Position numbers and translations under genes: made by a program. This document shows positions 18,290 through 26,862 of a DNA stretch of 64,000 nt, piece by piece; position 1 is the first letter of the stretch, and each line of letters opens with the position of its first letter. The notes under the pieces were generated by a model. The model saw only the letters and a program-made list of their open reading frames with translations. It did no database searches and was not told where the DNA came from. Where the stretch lies: NCBI GenBank assembly GCA_023390815.1, contig JAEWCC010000001.1, positions 22,048 through 86,047 on the forward strand. Direction: 5' to 3'. The stretch is from Bacillota bacterium (GTDB taxonomy: Bacteria > Bacillota > Clostridia > Christensenellales > SZUA-584).

Positions 18290-19495
18290 CTATCCGATCA
18301 TGTTTTCATTCGTTTCAGTATCAAAAAGGTGGATGAATTGACTTGGAACCATGAAGTAGACGTAGTTTTCCACGCCCGGTTGGAATGTATAGTTCTGAAT
18401 ATCGGCGATCTGTACGCGGATTACGACATCACTTTCCCCTACCGTAACATGCAGGTATACCTCGCTGCCCATCAGTTCGGATACGTCCACACGGGCTTTG
18501 ATGCAACCCGGGGCTTCTTCCGAAAGAACGTGAATATGTTCGGGCCGGATTCCCACCGTTACGCTGCGCGCACCCTGGCCTTTTTCCTGCAGCCATCTCT
18601 GGGAGTAATTCGGCAGCACAACTTCCGTCCCGTACACGCGAACGACGTAACGCCCATCTTTGCTTACAAGTTCACCGGGCATAAAGTTCATCATCGGCGT
18701 ACCGATAAAACCTGCGACAAACCGGTTTGCAGGCTTGTTGAAGACGTCGAACGGTGTGCCGATCTGCTGGATAACGCCGTCCTTCATAACGACAATCCGG
18801 TCTCCGAGCGTCATCGCTTCCGTCTGATCGTGCGTGACATAGATAAACGTCGTATTGATACGCTTGCGCAGCTTGATTAGCTCTGCCCGCATCTGGTTGC
18901 GCAGCTTGGCATCCAAGTTGGAGAGCGGTTCGTCCATCAGGAATACCTGGGGTTCGCGTACGATGGCACGTCCGATTGCGACACGCTGCCGCTGTCCGCC
19001 GGAGAGCTGTTTGGGTTTACGGCTCAGCAGGTCCGTTATCTCAAGTATCTCCGCAGCCGTCTTCACCTTGGCATCAATCTCCGCTTTGGTGTACTTACGA
19101 AACCTTACCTTCTTCACGGCATCGTTATCATATTGATTAAGCGTCTCCTCCTCACTGCCATCGGCCTCGATCACAGGAACTTTACGAAGCCTCAGCGAGA
19201 AAGCGAGATTATCATAAACAGACATGTGTGGATAGAGCGCGTAGTTCTGGAATACCATTGCGATATCCCTATCCTTGGGCGCGATGCTGTTGACAAGCTT
19301 ATCGCCGATGAAAATTTCTCCGTCCGTAATCTCTTCAAGACCCGCCACCATTCGCAGTGTGGTCGATTTTCCGCATCCCGACGGTCCGACAAGCACGACA
19401 AATTCCTTGTCGTTGATCTCAAAAGTAAAATCATCTACGGCTACCGCGGTCTTGTCAAATACCTTCCTGACGTTTTTTAAAGTAACGTTTGCCAT
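18290..19495 (-). CDS. Sugar ABC transporter ATP-binding protein (MsmK/UgpC type)
   Basis: ATPase of 401 aa of the MalK/MsmK class that energises sugar importers. Walker A is GPSGCGKST, the Q-loop VFQNYALYPHMSV, the signature LSGGQRQRVAIGRA, Walker B VFLMDEPLSNLD and the switch His in YVTHDQ. The C-terminal TOBE regulatory domain is present (VGIRPEHIH, LMGSEVYLH). An insertion of about 30 mostly polar residues (about 104-134, including EADGSEEETLNQYDND) follows the Q-loop region. It lies 242 bp downstream of the permeases and may serve several importers, as MsmK does. Confidence 0.95.
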   Translation of the reverse strand: MANVTLKNVRKVFDKTAVAVDDFTFEINDKEFVVLVGPSGCGKSTTLRMVAGLEEITDGEIFIGDKLVNSIAPKDRDIAMVFQNYALYPHMSVYDNLAFSLRLRKVPVIEADGSEEETLNQYDNDAVKKVRFRKYTKAEIDAKVKTAAEILEITDLLSRKPKQLSGGQRQRVAIGRAIVREPQVFLMDEPLSNLDAKLRNQMRAELIKLRKRINTTFIYVTHDQTEAMTLGDRIVVMKDGVIQQIGTPFDVFNKPANRFVAGFIGTPMMNFMPGELVSKDGRYVVRVYGTEVVLPNYSQRWLQEKGQGARSVTVGIRPEHIHVLSEEAPGCIKARVDVSELMGSEVYLHVTVGESDVVIRVQIADIQNYTFQPGVENYVYFMVPSQFIHLFDTETNENMIG

Positions 19496-19563
19496 ATCAT
19501 TACCTCACACCTACTGATTTTTGCGTTTATATCATCCTACGTCCATGGCCATTGTAGAGAGCT

Positions 19564-19596
19564 GGATGGGGCGCACATAGGGTATGCACCCCATCC
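19564..19596. promoter_or_regulatory. Intercistronic hairpin between permease and ATPase genes
   Basis: GGATGGGG (19564-19571) pairs with CCCCATCC (19589-19596), with GCA/TGC extending the stem past a one-base mismatch. No T-run follows on either strand, so it looks like an mRNA-stabilising or attenuating hairpin and not a full terminator. The rest of 19496-19737 shows nothing else I can name. Confidence 0.5.
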
Positions 19597-19737
19597 TCTG
19601 ATATTACCAGCCCAAGCGCAAATGCCAAAATCAGCTTCGCGTGGGACAGGGGGGAACTACCTCAACATCGATACCTGTGCCGACAGACCGTCACCGTTAC
19701 CGAATCAATATCGCTGTATTAATTCAGCGGATCTTTC

Positions 19738-20604
19738 TTATCCTTTTACGCTTCCCAATGTCAAGCCCTTGATGATGTATTTTGACAAGAAGATATAGAT
19801 AATTAACAGCGGTATAATCGCCACAAAAACCATGATATACACACGTCCCAAATCAAAATTCTGATAGTCAGCATGGCGAAGCTCCCATATCCATATCGGG
19901 ATGGTTTTATTGTCGGGGGAGTCGATAATCAATCCAGGGACGAAATAATTGTTCCAGCTGGACACAAACGCAAATATCGCCTGCACCGCCAGCGCGGGCT
20001 TGATCATAGGCAGAACAATGCGGTTAAATGTCCTGAATTCGTTGGAACCATCCACTCGCGCCGCTTCGATCACTTCCAAAGGAAGAACGCTTTCCATGTA
20101 CGACTTCATGTAGTAAAACACGACCGGCGCAGCGATAGATGGCAGTATGAGCGGGTAAAGCGTGTCTCTCAGCCCCATCTGGGTAACAAGCTGGATAAAC
20201 CCCAGTGCCGATACCTGTGTGGGTATCATCATAATCATCATCACCAGCATAAAAGCCAATCGCTTGAACCTGAAATTATACGCGTGGATGCCATAGGCCG
20301 TCATCGCCGAAAAATAAGTCGTTAGTGCCGCAGTGCACGTGGATACGATCAGGCTGTTAAGGAGACCTCGAATTATTAGTATGTTCTTATCGTTAAGCAG
20401 ATTCTCGAGATTTTTGAAAAAATAGTTGCCCGGCACAAGTGAAAGCTCCGACATGATTTCGGCATGGGGCCGTGATGCATTCACAAGGAGAAGATAGAAG
20501 GAAAACAAACACAGTGCCGTAAGCAGTACCAAAACGATATAGCATATCACCCTGCTCAGCGTTAATATGGCGGATGCTCTTTTACTGGAAACGTGACTTC
20601 TCAT
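19738..20604 (-). CDS. Carbohydrate ABC transporter permease (MalG type)
   Basis: Inner-membrane permease of 288 aa with six predicted helices. The cytoplasmic EAA loop that docks the ATPase is seen as EVIEAARVDGSNEFRTFNRI followed by LPMIKPALAVQ. The first 15 residues are basic and cytoplasmic. Its ATG overlaps the stop of the MalF-type gene as ATGA, so the two subunits are made together. Likely substrate: cello-oligosaccharide, from the adjacent cellobiose phosphorylase. Confidence 0.94.
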   Translation of the reverse strand: MRSHVSSKRASAILTLSRVICYIVLVLLTALCLFSFYLLLVNASRPHAEIMSELSLVPGNYFFKNLENLLNDKNILIIRGLLNSLIVSTCTAALTTYFSAMTAYGIHAYNFRFKRLAFMLVMMIMMIPTQVSALGFIQLVTQMGLRDTLYPLILPSIAAPVVFYYMKSYMESVLPLEVIEAARVDGSNEFRTFNRIVLPMIKPALAVQAIFAFVSSWNNYFVPGLIIDSPDNKTIPIWIWELRHADYQNFDLGRVYIMVFVAIIPLLIIYIFLSKYIIKGLTLGSVKG

Positions 20605-21593
20605 GCCTGAACCTCCCCGCTTTTAGTGTCCTTCCCTACCGGGCTGCCATCATATTTTTTTCCGAGTTTCACTTTTTCGGTCCTGTAGTTCTTCATCAAA
20701 GGCCTGTATACGAAGACACTGAGTACGGCGGTAATGATAAAAATCAGAACAGATATTGCCCCGCCGACACCGACATTTTTGCTTTGCAGATGACGGTTCA
20801 GGTACATGATCATCGTCATGCACGTCCTGTTCGGGGATCCCAGGCCTTTTGAAATGATCTGCGGCACATCAAACATCTGTGCGCCGCCAATCATCGATGT
20901 GATCATCACGTATACCAATATGGGCATCAGCAACGGCAAGGTGATCTTGAAAAACACTTGAAGCGGCTTTGCGCCGTCAATCTGTGCAGATTCGAAAAGC
21001 CCCTGGTCAATCCCCATGATGCCCGCCATCAAAAGTATGGTGGTATTGCCAAACCACATAAGGAAATTCATGAACGCAATGATGGCCCGGTTCGAAATGG
21101 GTATGTCAAAGAATAATATGGATTCGTTGATTGCGCCGGATTGAGTCAGCATCTGGTTAATGGGTCCCATGGGCGAAAACAGTACAAAAAACAACATGGC
21201 AAACGCCGAAGCCATGATGAGGTTCGGCATATAGATAACCGTTTTGAAAAAACGCTGGCCTTTCAACTTCAACCGATAACTGGTAAACCATACCGCAAGC
21301 AGCATCGATACAAGGATCTGGGGGATAAACCCCATGATCCATATAATAAGCGTGTTAAGTGCGCTTTGCGCGAATTCTCCGTCACTGATCAACTGGATAT
21401 AGTTATCTAAGCCGGCAAACTCCGTAACCTGCTCCAGACCGATCCGATAACTTGTAAACAAACTGTTATAAATTGTAGATATAAGCGGAATCAACTGAAA
21501 AATAATGAAGGCGATAAAGAACGGAGCGATAAAAATGTAACCCCATTTTGCGTAACTGACCGATTTATGCATCTTTGCATCACTTTTAAGCAT
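20601..21593 (-). CDS. Carbohydrate ABC transporter permease (MalF/UgpA type)
   Basis: Inner-membrane permease of about 330 aa. The first helix (YIFIAPFFIAFIIFQLIPL) is followed by five more, and the EAA loop appears as FESAQIDGAKPLQVFFKI. The start at 21593 was chosen because GATGAGGT precedes it; the in-frame ATG at 21674 lies inside a hairpin and would add an unlikely polar leader. It forms the importer with the MalG-type gene and the lipoprotein encoded upstream. Confidence 0.93.
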   Translation of the reverse strand: MLKSDAKMHKSVSYAKWGYIFIAPFFIAFIIFQLIPLISTIYNSLFTSYRIGLEQVTEFAGLDNYIQLISDGEFAQSALNTLIIWIMGFIPQILVSMLLAVWFTSYRLKLKGQRFFKTVIYMPNLIMASAFAMLFFVLFSPMGPINQMLTQSGAINESILFFDIPISNRAIIAFMNFLMWFGNTTILLMAGIMGIDQGLFESAQIDGAKPLQVFFKITLPLLMPILVYVMITSMIGGAQMFDVPQIISKGLGSPNRTCMTMIMYLNRHLQSKNVGVGGAISVLIFIITAVLSVFVYRPLMKNYRTEKVKLGKKYDGSPVGKDTKSGEVQA

Positions 21594-21635
21594 ATTGCGT
21601 ACCTCATCCTTGATATAGCGAAAGAGGAACTTATG

Positions 21636-21678
21636 GTAGTTGACAGCGGAGCGGCATTGCCGTTCCGCTGTCAACTAC
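21636..21678. promoter_or_regulatory. Strong intercistronic hairpin between binding-protein and permease genes
   Basis: GTAGTTGACAGCGGA (21636-21650) pairs perfectly with TCCGCTGTCAACTAC (21664-21678). The inner GCGGC/GCCGT continues the stem to about 20 bp with a 3-nt loop. No T-run follows. It sits just after the binding-protein stop, as in malE-malF type operons, where such stems protect the upstream message and give excess binding protein. Confidence 0.7.
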
Positions 21679-21684
21679 GGAATA

Positions 21685-23010
21685 TTATTGAGGTCTCTTC
21701 AGGTTCGGATAGGTTTCAATCGCGGCTTTATAGAAGTTGTCATAAGCCTGCTCCTCGGTAATCGTTCCAAGGAAATAGTCCTTGAAAGCAGCGGGCAGAG
21801 GTTCGTTGAGCAGCTGGTCGTACATGGTGATGTTGCTCATGTTGATGCTCTGTGCGCTGTCGAGCAGCACTGCAATGTGGTTCTGGCCGCCGAGGAACGG
21901 ATGCGAATAGTCGCTGTTCGCAAGTTCAGTCATTGCCGTAACATTGTTCGTGAAATCGCCGTACTTTTTCGTGATCTCGACGAGGGTATTCTTATCGCAG
22001 GTCATCGTCTTCATGATATCACGGGTCAGGCTGGCGTTGTCAGAACCAGTAGCTGCACACAGCCAGGTGCCGCCCCAGAAGAAACCCTGAGGTCCTTTTA
22101 CCAGGCCCCAGTCGCCATAGCTGCCGTTACCAACTTCTGCGGGAGCTTCAGCGTCAGCCAGCGTTGCCGGCGTCAGACAGAAGTCGAAGAACCAGCCAGG
22201 TCCAAAGTAGCACATTGCTTTGCCGTCTACCTTGGCTTCGTTGAAGCTCTCAGCATCCCAGATGCCATAGGGCAGGGTGTAACCTTTGTCAAGGTATTCC
22301 TTCGACTGTGCGATCCACTGCTTGATGGCGGGATCAAATACGATTTCGTCTTTGTCGTTGACCCATGGAGCTGATGTGTTGTTGGAGAATACACGGTAGT
22401 CTGCCACAAAACCAGAGGTCATGTAATAACCCTTCGCCTTGGCCTGAGCCGCAACAGCATCAAATTTTTCCCAGCTGTCGAGCGCAGCCTGTACAGCCGC
22501 GGGATCATCGGTTCCCAGAACATCCTTTGCAATGGAGCGGCGATAGATCAGGCCGCCCGGGCAAGCCTGCCAGGAGACGCCTTTAAGATTACCGCTTGCA
22601 TCTGTGCATATATCCTTGGTATACTGATACATATCGGCTGTATCTTCTTTGGTGAGGCCCACATCGCTGTAAACATTAGCAGAGTACTCGCTGTTGACAT
22701 ACTTGAGCGCATAGTCGGCTTCGATCAGGAACAGGTCAACTTTGTCGTCAGCCGCTGCCTTTTCCTGGCCAAGCAGCGCTTCATCGAGCTTCTGCTGGTA
22801 GGCACCGCCATCACTCGGCGTGATGATCCAGTTGACTGTAACGCCCTCGGGGATTTTGTCCGCATAGTAAGCGTTAAATCTGTCCTGGAACTCCGTATTC
22901 CAGCAGTAGATGTTGTACACCTTCCCGGTATTCGTCATTGCCGGGGCAGCACATCCAACCATCGCAAAAATAAGGACGGATACCAACAGAAACGTCAAAA
23001 GTTTTTTCAT
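21685..23010 (-). CDS. Extracellular sugar-binding lipoprotein of the ABC importer
   Basis: Family 1 solute-binding protein of 441 aa. A lipoprotein signal peptide ends in the lipobox FAMVGC (Cys about 20), so the protein is anchored to the outside of the membrane. KVYNIYCWNTEFQDRFNAYY begins the mature fold, and many surface aromatic residues (for example GPGWFFDFC, FFWGGTWLC) fit an oligosaccharide site. RBS is AAGGAGGAAAC. Beta-glucoside or cello-oligosaccharide specificity is inferred from the neighbouring LacI regulator, cellobiose phosphorylase and GH1 enzyme. Confidence 0.93.
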   Translation of the reverse strand: MKKLLTFLLVSVLIFAMVGCAAPAMTNTGKVYNIYCWNTEFQDRFNAYYADKIPEGVTVNWIITPSDGGAYQQKLDEALLGQEKAAADDKVDLFLIEADYALKYVNSEYSANVYSDVGLTKEDTADMYQYTKDICTDASGNLKGVSWQACPGGLIYRRSIAKDVLGTDDPAAVQAALDSWEKFDAVAAQAKAKGYYMTSGFVADYRVFSNNTSAPWVNDKDEIVFDPAIKQWIAQSKEYLDKGYTLPYGIWDAESFNEAKVDGKAMCYFGPGWFFDFCLTPATLADAEAPAEVGNGSYGDWGLVKGPQGFFWGGTWLCAATGSDNASLTRDIMKTMTCDKNTLVEITKKYGDFTNNVTAMTELANSDYSHPFLGGQNHIAVLLDSAQSINMSNITMYDQLLNEPLPAAFKDYFLGTITEEQAYDNFYKAAIETYPNLKRPQ

Positions 23011-23029
23011 GTTTCCTCCTTGTTTTTAG

Positions 23030-23052
23030 TACGCGCCATACACCGGCGCGTA
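23030..23052. promoter_or_regulatory. Hairpin in the leader of the binding-protein gene
   Basis: TACGCGCC (23030-23037) pairs with GGCGCGTA (23045-23052) across 7 nt, between the LacI stop and the binding-protein start. A T-rich tail follows only on the plus strand, where no gene reads into it. On the minus strand it may weaken or stabilise the LacI transcript. Confidence 0.4.
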
Positions 23053-23081
23053 TTTTTATTATTTTTGATGGTAAGTCACCA

Positions 23082-24092
23082 TCAAATTCGTTTCACAGTA
23101 TCTCCTATCAACAAGGAACCAGGCACTAAGATTTGGGTCGGTACAAATGTCTTTGGGGTTTCAATCGCGCTTACCAGCTTGGATGCTGCCTCGCGGCCAA
23201 TATTGTCCGCATCCTGGCGAAAGGTAGTAAGGCGAGGACGCAACGCCTGTGAAAGTAATATTCCGTCATATCCAATCACGCTGATGTCCTCTGGAATTCG
23301 CACTCCCTGCCGCTCAAGCTCGCTCATTCCGCCCAGGAAGGAGAAATCATCCGGATACAGTATGCAGGTTGGCCGGTTCTTTAATGCAAGCAGCTCGCGA
23401 GTCGCCAAACCGCTTAATTTCGGATCATGATATCGGGCCGCTTTAACGTACTCGTCCGGTACATCAATGCCAAGGTTCATGCAGGTTTTATAAAAACTGC
23501 CCAGACGCTTTTTTGTAACTGCAGTATCTTCGCCATGGATGAAAGCGATCCTTCTGTGCCCCTTGTCGCAAATATATTGTACAATTTCCTCCATGCTTCC
23601 AACGTTATCCGACAAAATCGCAGTACGGTTGTCGAATACGTGGTCAATGGTGACGGTCGGTATTTCGCTTTTTACGAGTTCGACCACCGCCGGGTCGTTA
23701 AAATCAACGCTTGCGATCACAACGCCATCGCACTTACGGTATTTGCAGTGCTCATAGTAGCTCATGCTGAACTCGCCGATGTTGCAACTAATGAATGTGA
23801 TATCAAATCCCAGACGTTCCGCCTCTACCTTAAAGCTGTTAAGCACGTGGGAGAAGTATTCATGCGTCAGGCCGCTCTGGGTCTGATCCACAAACAGCAC
23901 CCCCAGATTGTTGGAACGGTTGGTCTTAAGCGCACGCGCAGTGGCGTTCGGAAAATACCCCATTTCCTTCGCAGCCACCCGTATGTTTTCTGCTGTCTCT
24001 TCGCCGATGTCCTGATAGCCGTTCAGCGCTTTACTGACTGTCGCCGCGGATACCCCGCACCGCTTGGAGATATCCCTGATGGTGACGATAAT
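23082..24092 (-). CDS. LacI-family transcriptional regulator with a probable ATT start
   Basis: LacI repressor of 336 aa. The helix-turn-helix reads VTIRDISKRCGVSAATVSKA, followed by the hinge-region NATARALKTNRSNNLGVLF, then a sugar-binding domain with VIGYDGILLSQALRP. The whole DNA-binding domain lies upstream of the first in-frame ATG/GTG/TTG (GTG 23978). The reading frame is closed by a TGA upstream and offers no standard start, but ATT at 24092 lies five bases after a strong GGGGAGG. An out-of-frame ATG overlaps it. It probably represses the cellobiose genes on both sides. Confidence 0.88.
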   Translation of the reverse strand: MIVTIRDISKRCGVSAATVSKALNGYQDIGEETAENIRVAAKEMGYFPNATARALKTNRSNNLGVLFVDQTQSGLTHEYFSHVLNSFKVEAERLGFDITFISCNIGEFSMSYYEHCKYRKCDGVVIASVDFNDPAVVELVKSEIPTVTIDHVFDNRTAILSDNVGSMEEIVQYICDKGHRRIAFIHGEDTAVTKKRLGSFYKTCMNLGIDVPDEYVKAARYHDPKLSGLATRELLALKNRPTCILYPDDFSFLGGMSELERQGVRIPEDISVIGYDGILLSQALRPRLTTFRQDADNIGREAASKLVSAIETPKTFVPTQILVPGSLLIGDTVKRI

Positions 24093-24136
24093 GCATCCCT
24101 CCCCTATTCAAATTAGTAATATCAGCTGCTCTCTCC

Positions 24137-24148
24137 GAAATCGTTTTC
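24137..24148. promoter_or_regulatory. LacI operator-like site 1
   Basis: GAAATCGTTTTC, 45 bp upstream of the LacI start, is one of three similar 12-mers in this divergent region. Its place suggests autoregulation. Confidence 0.6.
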
Positions 24149-24192
24149 TATATGTATATGCTTATCTTTGATGAAATTGAAGCGAAATTCAC

Positions 24193-24204
24193 TAAAACGT
24201 TTTC
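24193..24204. promoter_or_regulatory. LacI operator-like site 2
   Basis: TAAAACGTTTTC contains the perfect palindrome AAAACGTTTT. It is the middle site of three and could also serve as a CcpA-type cre site. Confidence 0.55.
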
Positions 24205-24337
24205 GTATGCTCATTATATTAAATCTTATTTTGGAAGTCAATAGCCCTTTATGAATAAATATTGCATCATTTTAATGGGTTTTTCGCCCAATATTACACT
24301 TGATAAGATGATTTTTATCTTTTTTATATAATTCGCT

Positions 24338-24390
24338 TTGCTTTTTAGTCCATTATGGTATAGAATAAAGGCGTTTACGAAATCGTTATC
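24338..24390 (+). promoter_or_regulatory. Promoter and operator of the cellobiose phosphorylase gene
   Basis: TTGCTT (24338-24343) and TAGAAT (24361-24366) are spaced 17 bp. The third operator-like site, GAAATCGTTATC (24379-24390), lies just past the expected transcription start, where a bound LacI protein would block initiation. The remainder of 24093-24421 is AT-rich and shows no gene. Confidence 0.6.
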
Positions 24391-24421
24391 GTCCCATTTC
24401 AATATTGCAGGAGACACGCTT

Positions 24422-26845
24422 ATGAGGTACGGATATTTCGATGACGCTGCGAATGAATATGTGATCCAAACCCCTGCTACGCCTCTTCCATGGATTAATT
24501 TCTTTGGAAACGAAGATTTTTTCAGCCTTTTTTCCAATACTGCAGGCGGTTACTGTTTTTACCGGGATGCCAAGTATCGCCGGATTACACGGTACCGGTA
24601 TAACAACGTACCTGCCGATGCAGGTGGCCGCAATTATTATATTAAAGATGAATCGACGATCTGGAGCCCTGGCTATATGCCCTGCAAAACGCCGCTGGAC
24701 AGCTATCGCTGCCGCCACGGCCTCGGCTACAGCGCCATTGAAAGCGCCAAGAACGGGCTTGCCGCTGAACTTACCTGCTTCGTGCCGCTGGGTGTCACCT
24801 GCGAAATCAACCGTCTGGTACTGCGCAACACCACATCCACAGCCAAGGCTCTGGACGTATTCAGCGCCATTGAATGGTGCCTCTGGAATGCCGAGGATGA
24901 CGCGCTTAATTTCCAGCGCAACTTCAGCGTCGGCGAAGTAGAAATCGACGGCGGTACGGTTTATCACAAAAGCGAATACCGGGAACGCCGCAACCATTAC
25001 GCGTTTTTCGGCGTCAATGCGCCGGTTGCGGGCTTCGATACAGATCGGGAGAGCTTTATGGGGCGTTTCGGCTCGTGGGAAGCACCCGAAACCGTTGTTG
25101 CCGGGCAGAGCAAAGACAGCATCGCGAGCGGCTGGTCTCCCATCGCGAGCCATCACCTTAAGTTCACGCTGGCTCCCGGAGAAAGAAAAACGCTCATTTT
25201 TGTGCTGGGCTATGCGGAGAACCCGCGGGATCAGAAATGGGAAAGCCCCGGCGTGATCCGCAAGGACGCTGCGCGCACCCTGCTTGCACATTTTTCGAGC
25301 GACTACGCGGTAAACGTTGCCCTCGATGCGTTGCGGGCTTACTGGGAAGGCCTGCTCACGCGCATGTACATCGACTGTCCGGATGAAAAGCTCGCCCGTA
25401 TGGTCAACATCTGGAATCCCTATCAATGCATGGTGACTTTCAACTTAAGCCGCAGCGCGAGCTACTTTGAAAGCGGCACGGGGCGCGGCATGGGCTTTCG
25501 CGACAGCTGCCAGGATATCCTTGGCTTTGCGCATCTCATTCCGGAGCGCGCACGGGGGCGCATCCTGGATATTGCCGCCATACAATTTGACGACGGCAGC
25601 ACCTATCACCAATATCAGCCGCTGACCAAACGCGGCAACGAAAACATCGGCTCGGGTTTCAACGACGACCCTCTTTGGCTCATCGCGTGCACGAGCGCCT
25701 ATATCAAGGAGACTGGCGACTATGGCATTCTCGATGCGCCGGTACCCTTCGGCAACGTCAAAGGCAGCGAAGCGCCGCTCATCGAGCACCTGCGCCGCAG
25801 CCTCCGGTATACCATCGGGCATTTAGGCCCGCACGGGCTGCCGCTGATCGGCCGGGCCGACTGGAACGATTGCCTGAACCTCAACTGTTTTTCCGAAGAA
25901 CCGGGTGAGAGCTTCCAGACCTGTTCCAACTTCGAGAGCGGCAAGGCTGAGAGCGTATTTATCGCGGCGATGTTTGTGAAGTATGGTACGGAGTATGCGG
26001 AGATTTGCATGCGCGTCGGCTTGGCCGAAGAAGCCGCAGAATTAAGAGAGCACGCTGCGCGCATGAAAGAAACCGTGCTGCGTCATGGTTGGGACGGAGA
26101 ATGGTTCCTGCGCGCATACGACGCTTTCGGCGAAAAGGTGGGCAGTAGCACCTGCGAACAGGGCCGAATATTCGTCGAACCCCAGGGCTTTTGCGTAATG
26201 GCCGGCATCGGCATCGAGGACGGCTGCGCCGAAAAGGCGCTGAACTCGGTTCACAAGCTGCTCTCCGGCCAATACGGCATCGAAATACTCAGCCCGTGCT
26301 TCACGCAGTACCGTAAAGAGCTGGGCGAGATCAGCAGTTATCCGCCGGGTTATAAGGAAAACGGCTCTGTATTCTGCCAGAACAACCCGTGGATCAGCAT
26401 CGCGGAAACCCGGCTGGGGCATGGCGATAAAGCGTTTGACGTCTACCGCCGCATCTGTCCCGCTTATATCGAAGATATCAGCGACGTACACCGGACGGAG
26501 CCATATGTATACAGTCAGATGATCGCCGGACGCGAGGCCGCGCGTTACGGCGAAGCGAAAAACAGCTGGCTTACCGCGACCGCCGCATGGTCCCTCGTAA
26601 CCATCACACAGGCGATACTCGGTATTCAGCCGCACTACGACGGACTGATGATCAATCCGTGCGTTCCGGTGGAGTTTCCGGATTACGAGGTGAGACGGTA
26701 TTATCGCGGCGCATGGTACAATATCTCGGTTCGAAACGCAGGCAAGGGTACGCCCAAGATGACGGTCGATGGCCAGCCGGTGTCCGGAAACATCGTACCC
26801 GTTCAGTCGGGTAAGACGGAATATCGCGTAGAACTGACAATGTGA
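24422..26845 (+). CDS. cbp: Cellobiose phosphorylase (GH94)
   Basis: Cytoplasmic inverting phosphorylase of 807 aa that turns cellobiose and phosphate into glucose 1-phosphate and glucose, saving an ATP. It matches Clostridium cellobiose phosphorylase along its whole length: RYGYFDDAANEYVI, NTAGGYCFYRDAKYRRITRY, SASYFESGTGRGMGFRDS and YPPGYKENGSVFC. The catalytic Asp is in GRADWNDCLNLNCF (about 480). The start at 24422 was chosen for homology and the upstream CAGGAGACACGCTT; an upstream in-frame ATG at 24338 lies inside the promoter. It overlaps the reading frame of the GH1 gene and is the first gene of a two-gene operon. Confidence 0.96.
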   Translation: MRYGYFDDAANEYVIQTPATPLPWINFFGNEDFFSLFSNTAGGYCFYRDAKYRRITRYRYNNVPADAGGRNYYIKDESTIWSPGYMPCKTPLDSYRCRHGLGYSAIESAKNGLAAELTCFVPLGVTCEINRLVLRNTTSTAKALDVFSAIEWCLWNAEDDALNFQRNFSVGEVEIDGGTVYHKSEYRERRNHYAFFGVNAPVAGFDTDRESFMGRFGSWEAPETVVAGQSKDSIASGWSPIASHHLKFTLAPGERKTLIFVLGYAENPRDQKWESPGVIRKDAARTLLAHFSSDYAVNVALDALRAYWEGLLTRMYIDCPDEKLARMVNIWNPYQCMVTFNLSRSASYFESGTGRGMGFRDSCQDILGFAHLIPERARGRILDIAAIQFDDGSTYHQYQPLTKRGNENIGSGFNDDPLWLIACTSAYIKETGDYGILDAPVPFGNVKGSEAPLIEHLRRSLRYTIGHLGPHGLPLIGRADWNDCLNLNCFSEEPGESFQTCSNFESGKAESVFIAAMFVKYGTEYAEICMRVGLAEEAAELREHAARMKETVLRHGWDGEWFLRAYDAFGEKVGSSTCEQGRIFVEPQGFCVMAGIGIEDGCAEKALNSVHKLLSGQYGIEILSPCFTQYRKELGEISSYPPGYKENGSVFCQNNPWISIAETRLGHGDKAFDVYRRICPAYIEDISDVHRTEPYVYSQMIAGREAARYGEAKNSWLTATAAWSLVTITQAILGIQPHYDGLMINPCVPVEFPDYEVRRYYRGAWYNISVRNAGKGTPKMTVDGQPVSGNIVPVQSGKTEYRVELTM

Positions 26846-26862
26846 CAATCGGAGGGATCAAA

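Noticed and set aside
23030..23052. Plus-strand rho-independent terminator
   Set aside because: The T-rich tail is on the plus strand, but no plus-strand gene precedes it within several kb; kept only as a leader hairpin.
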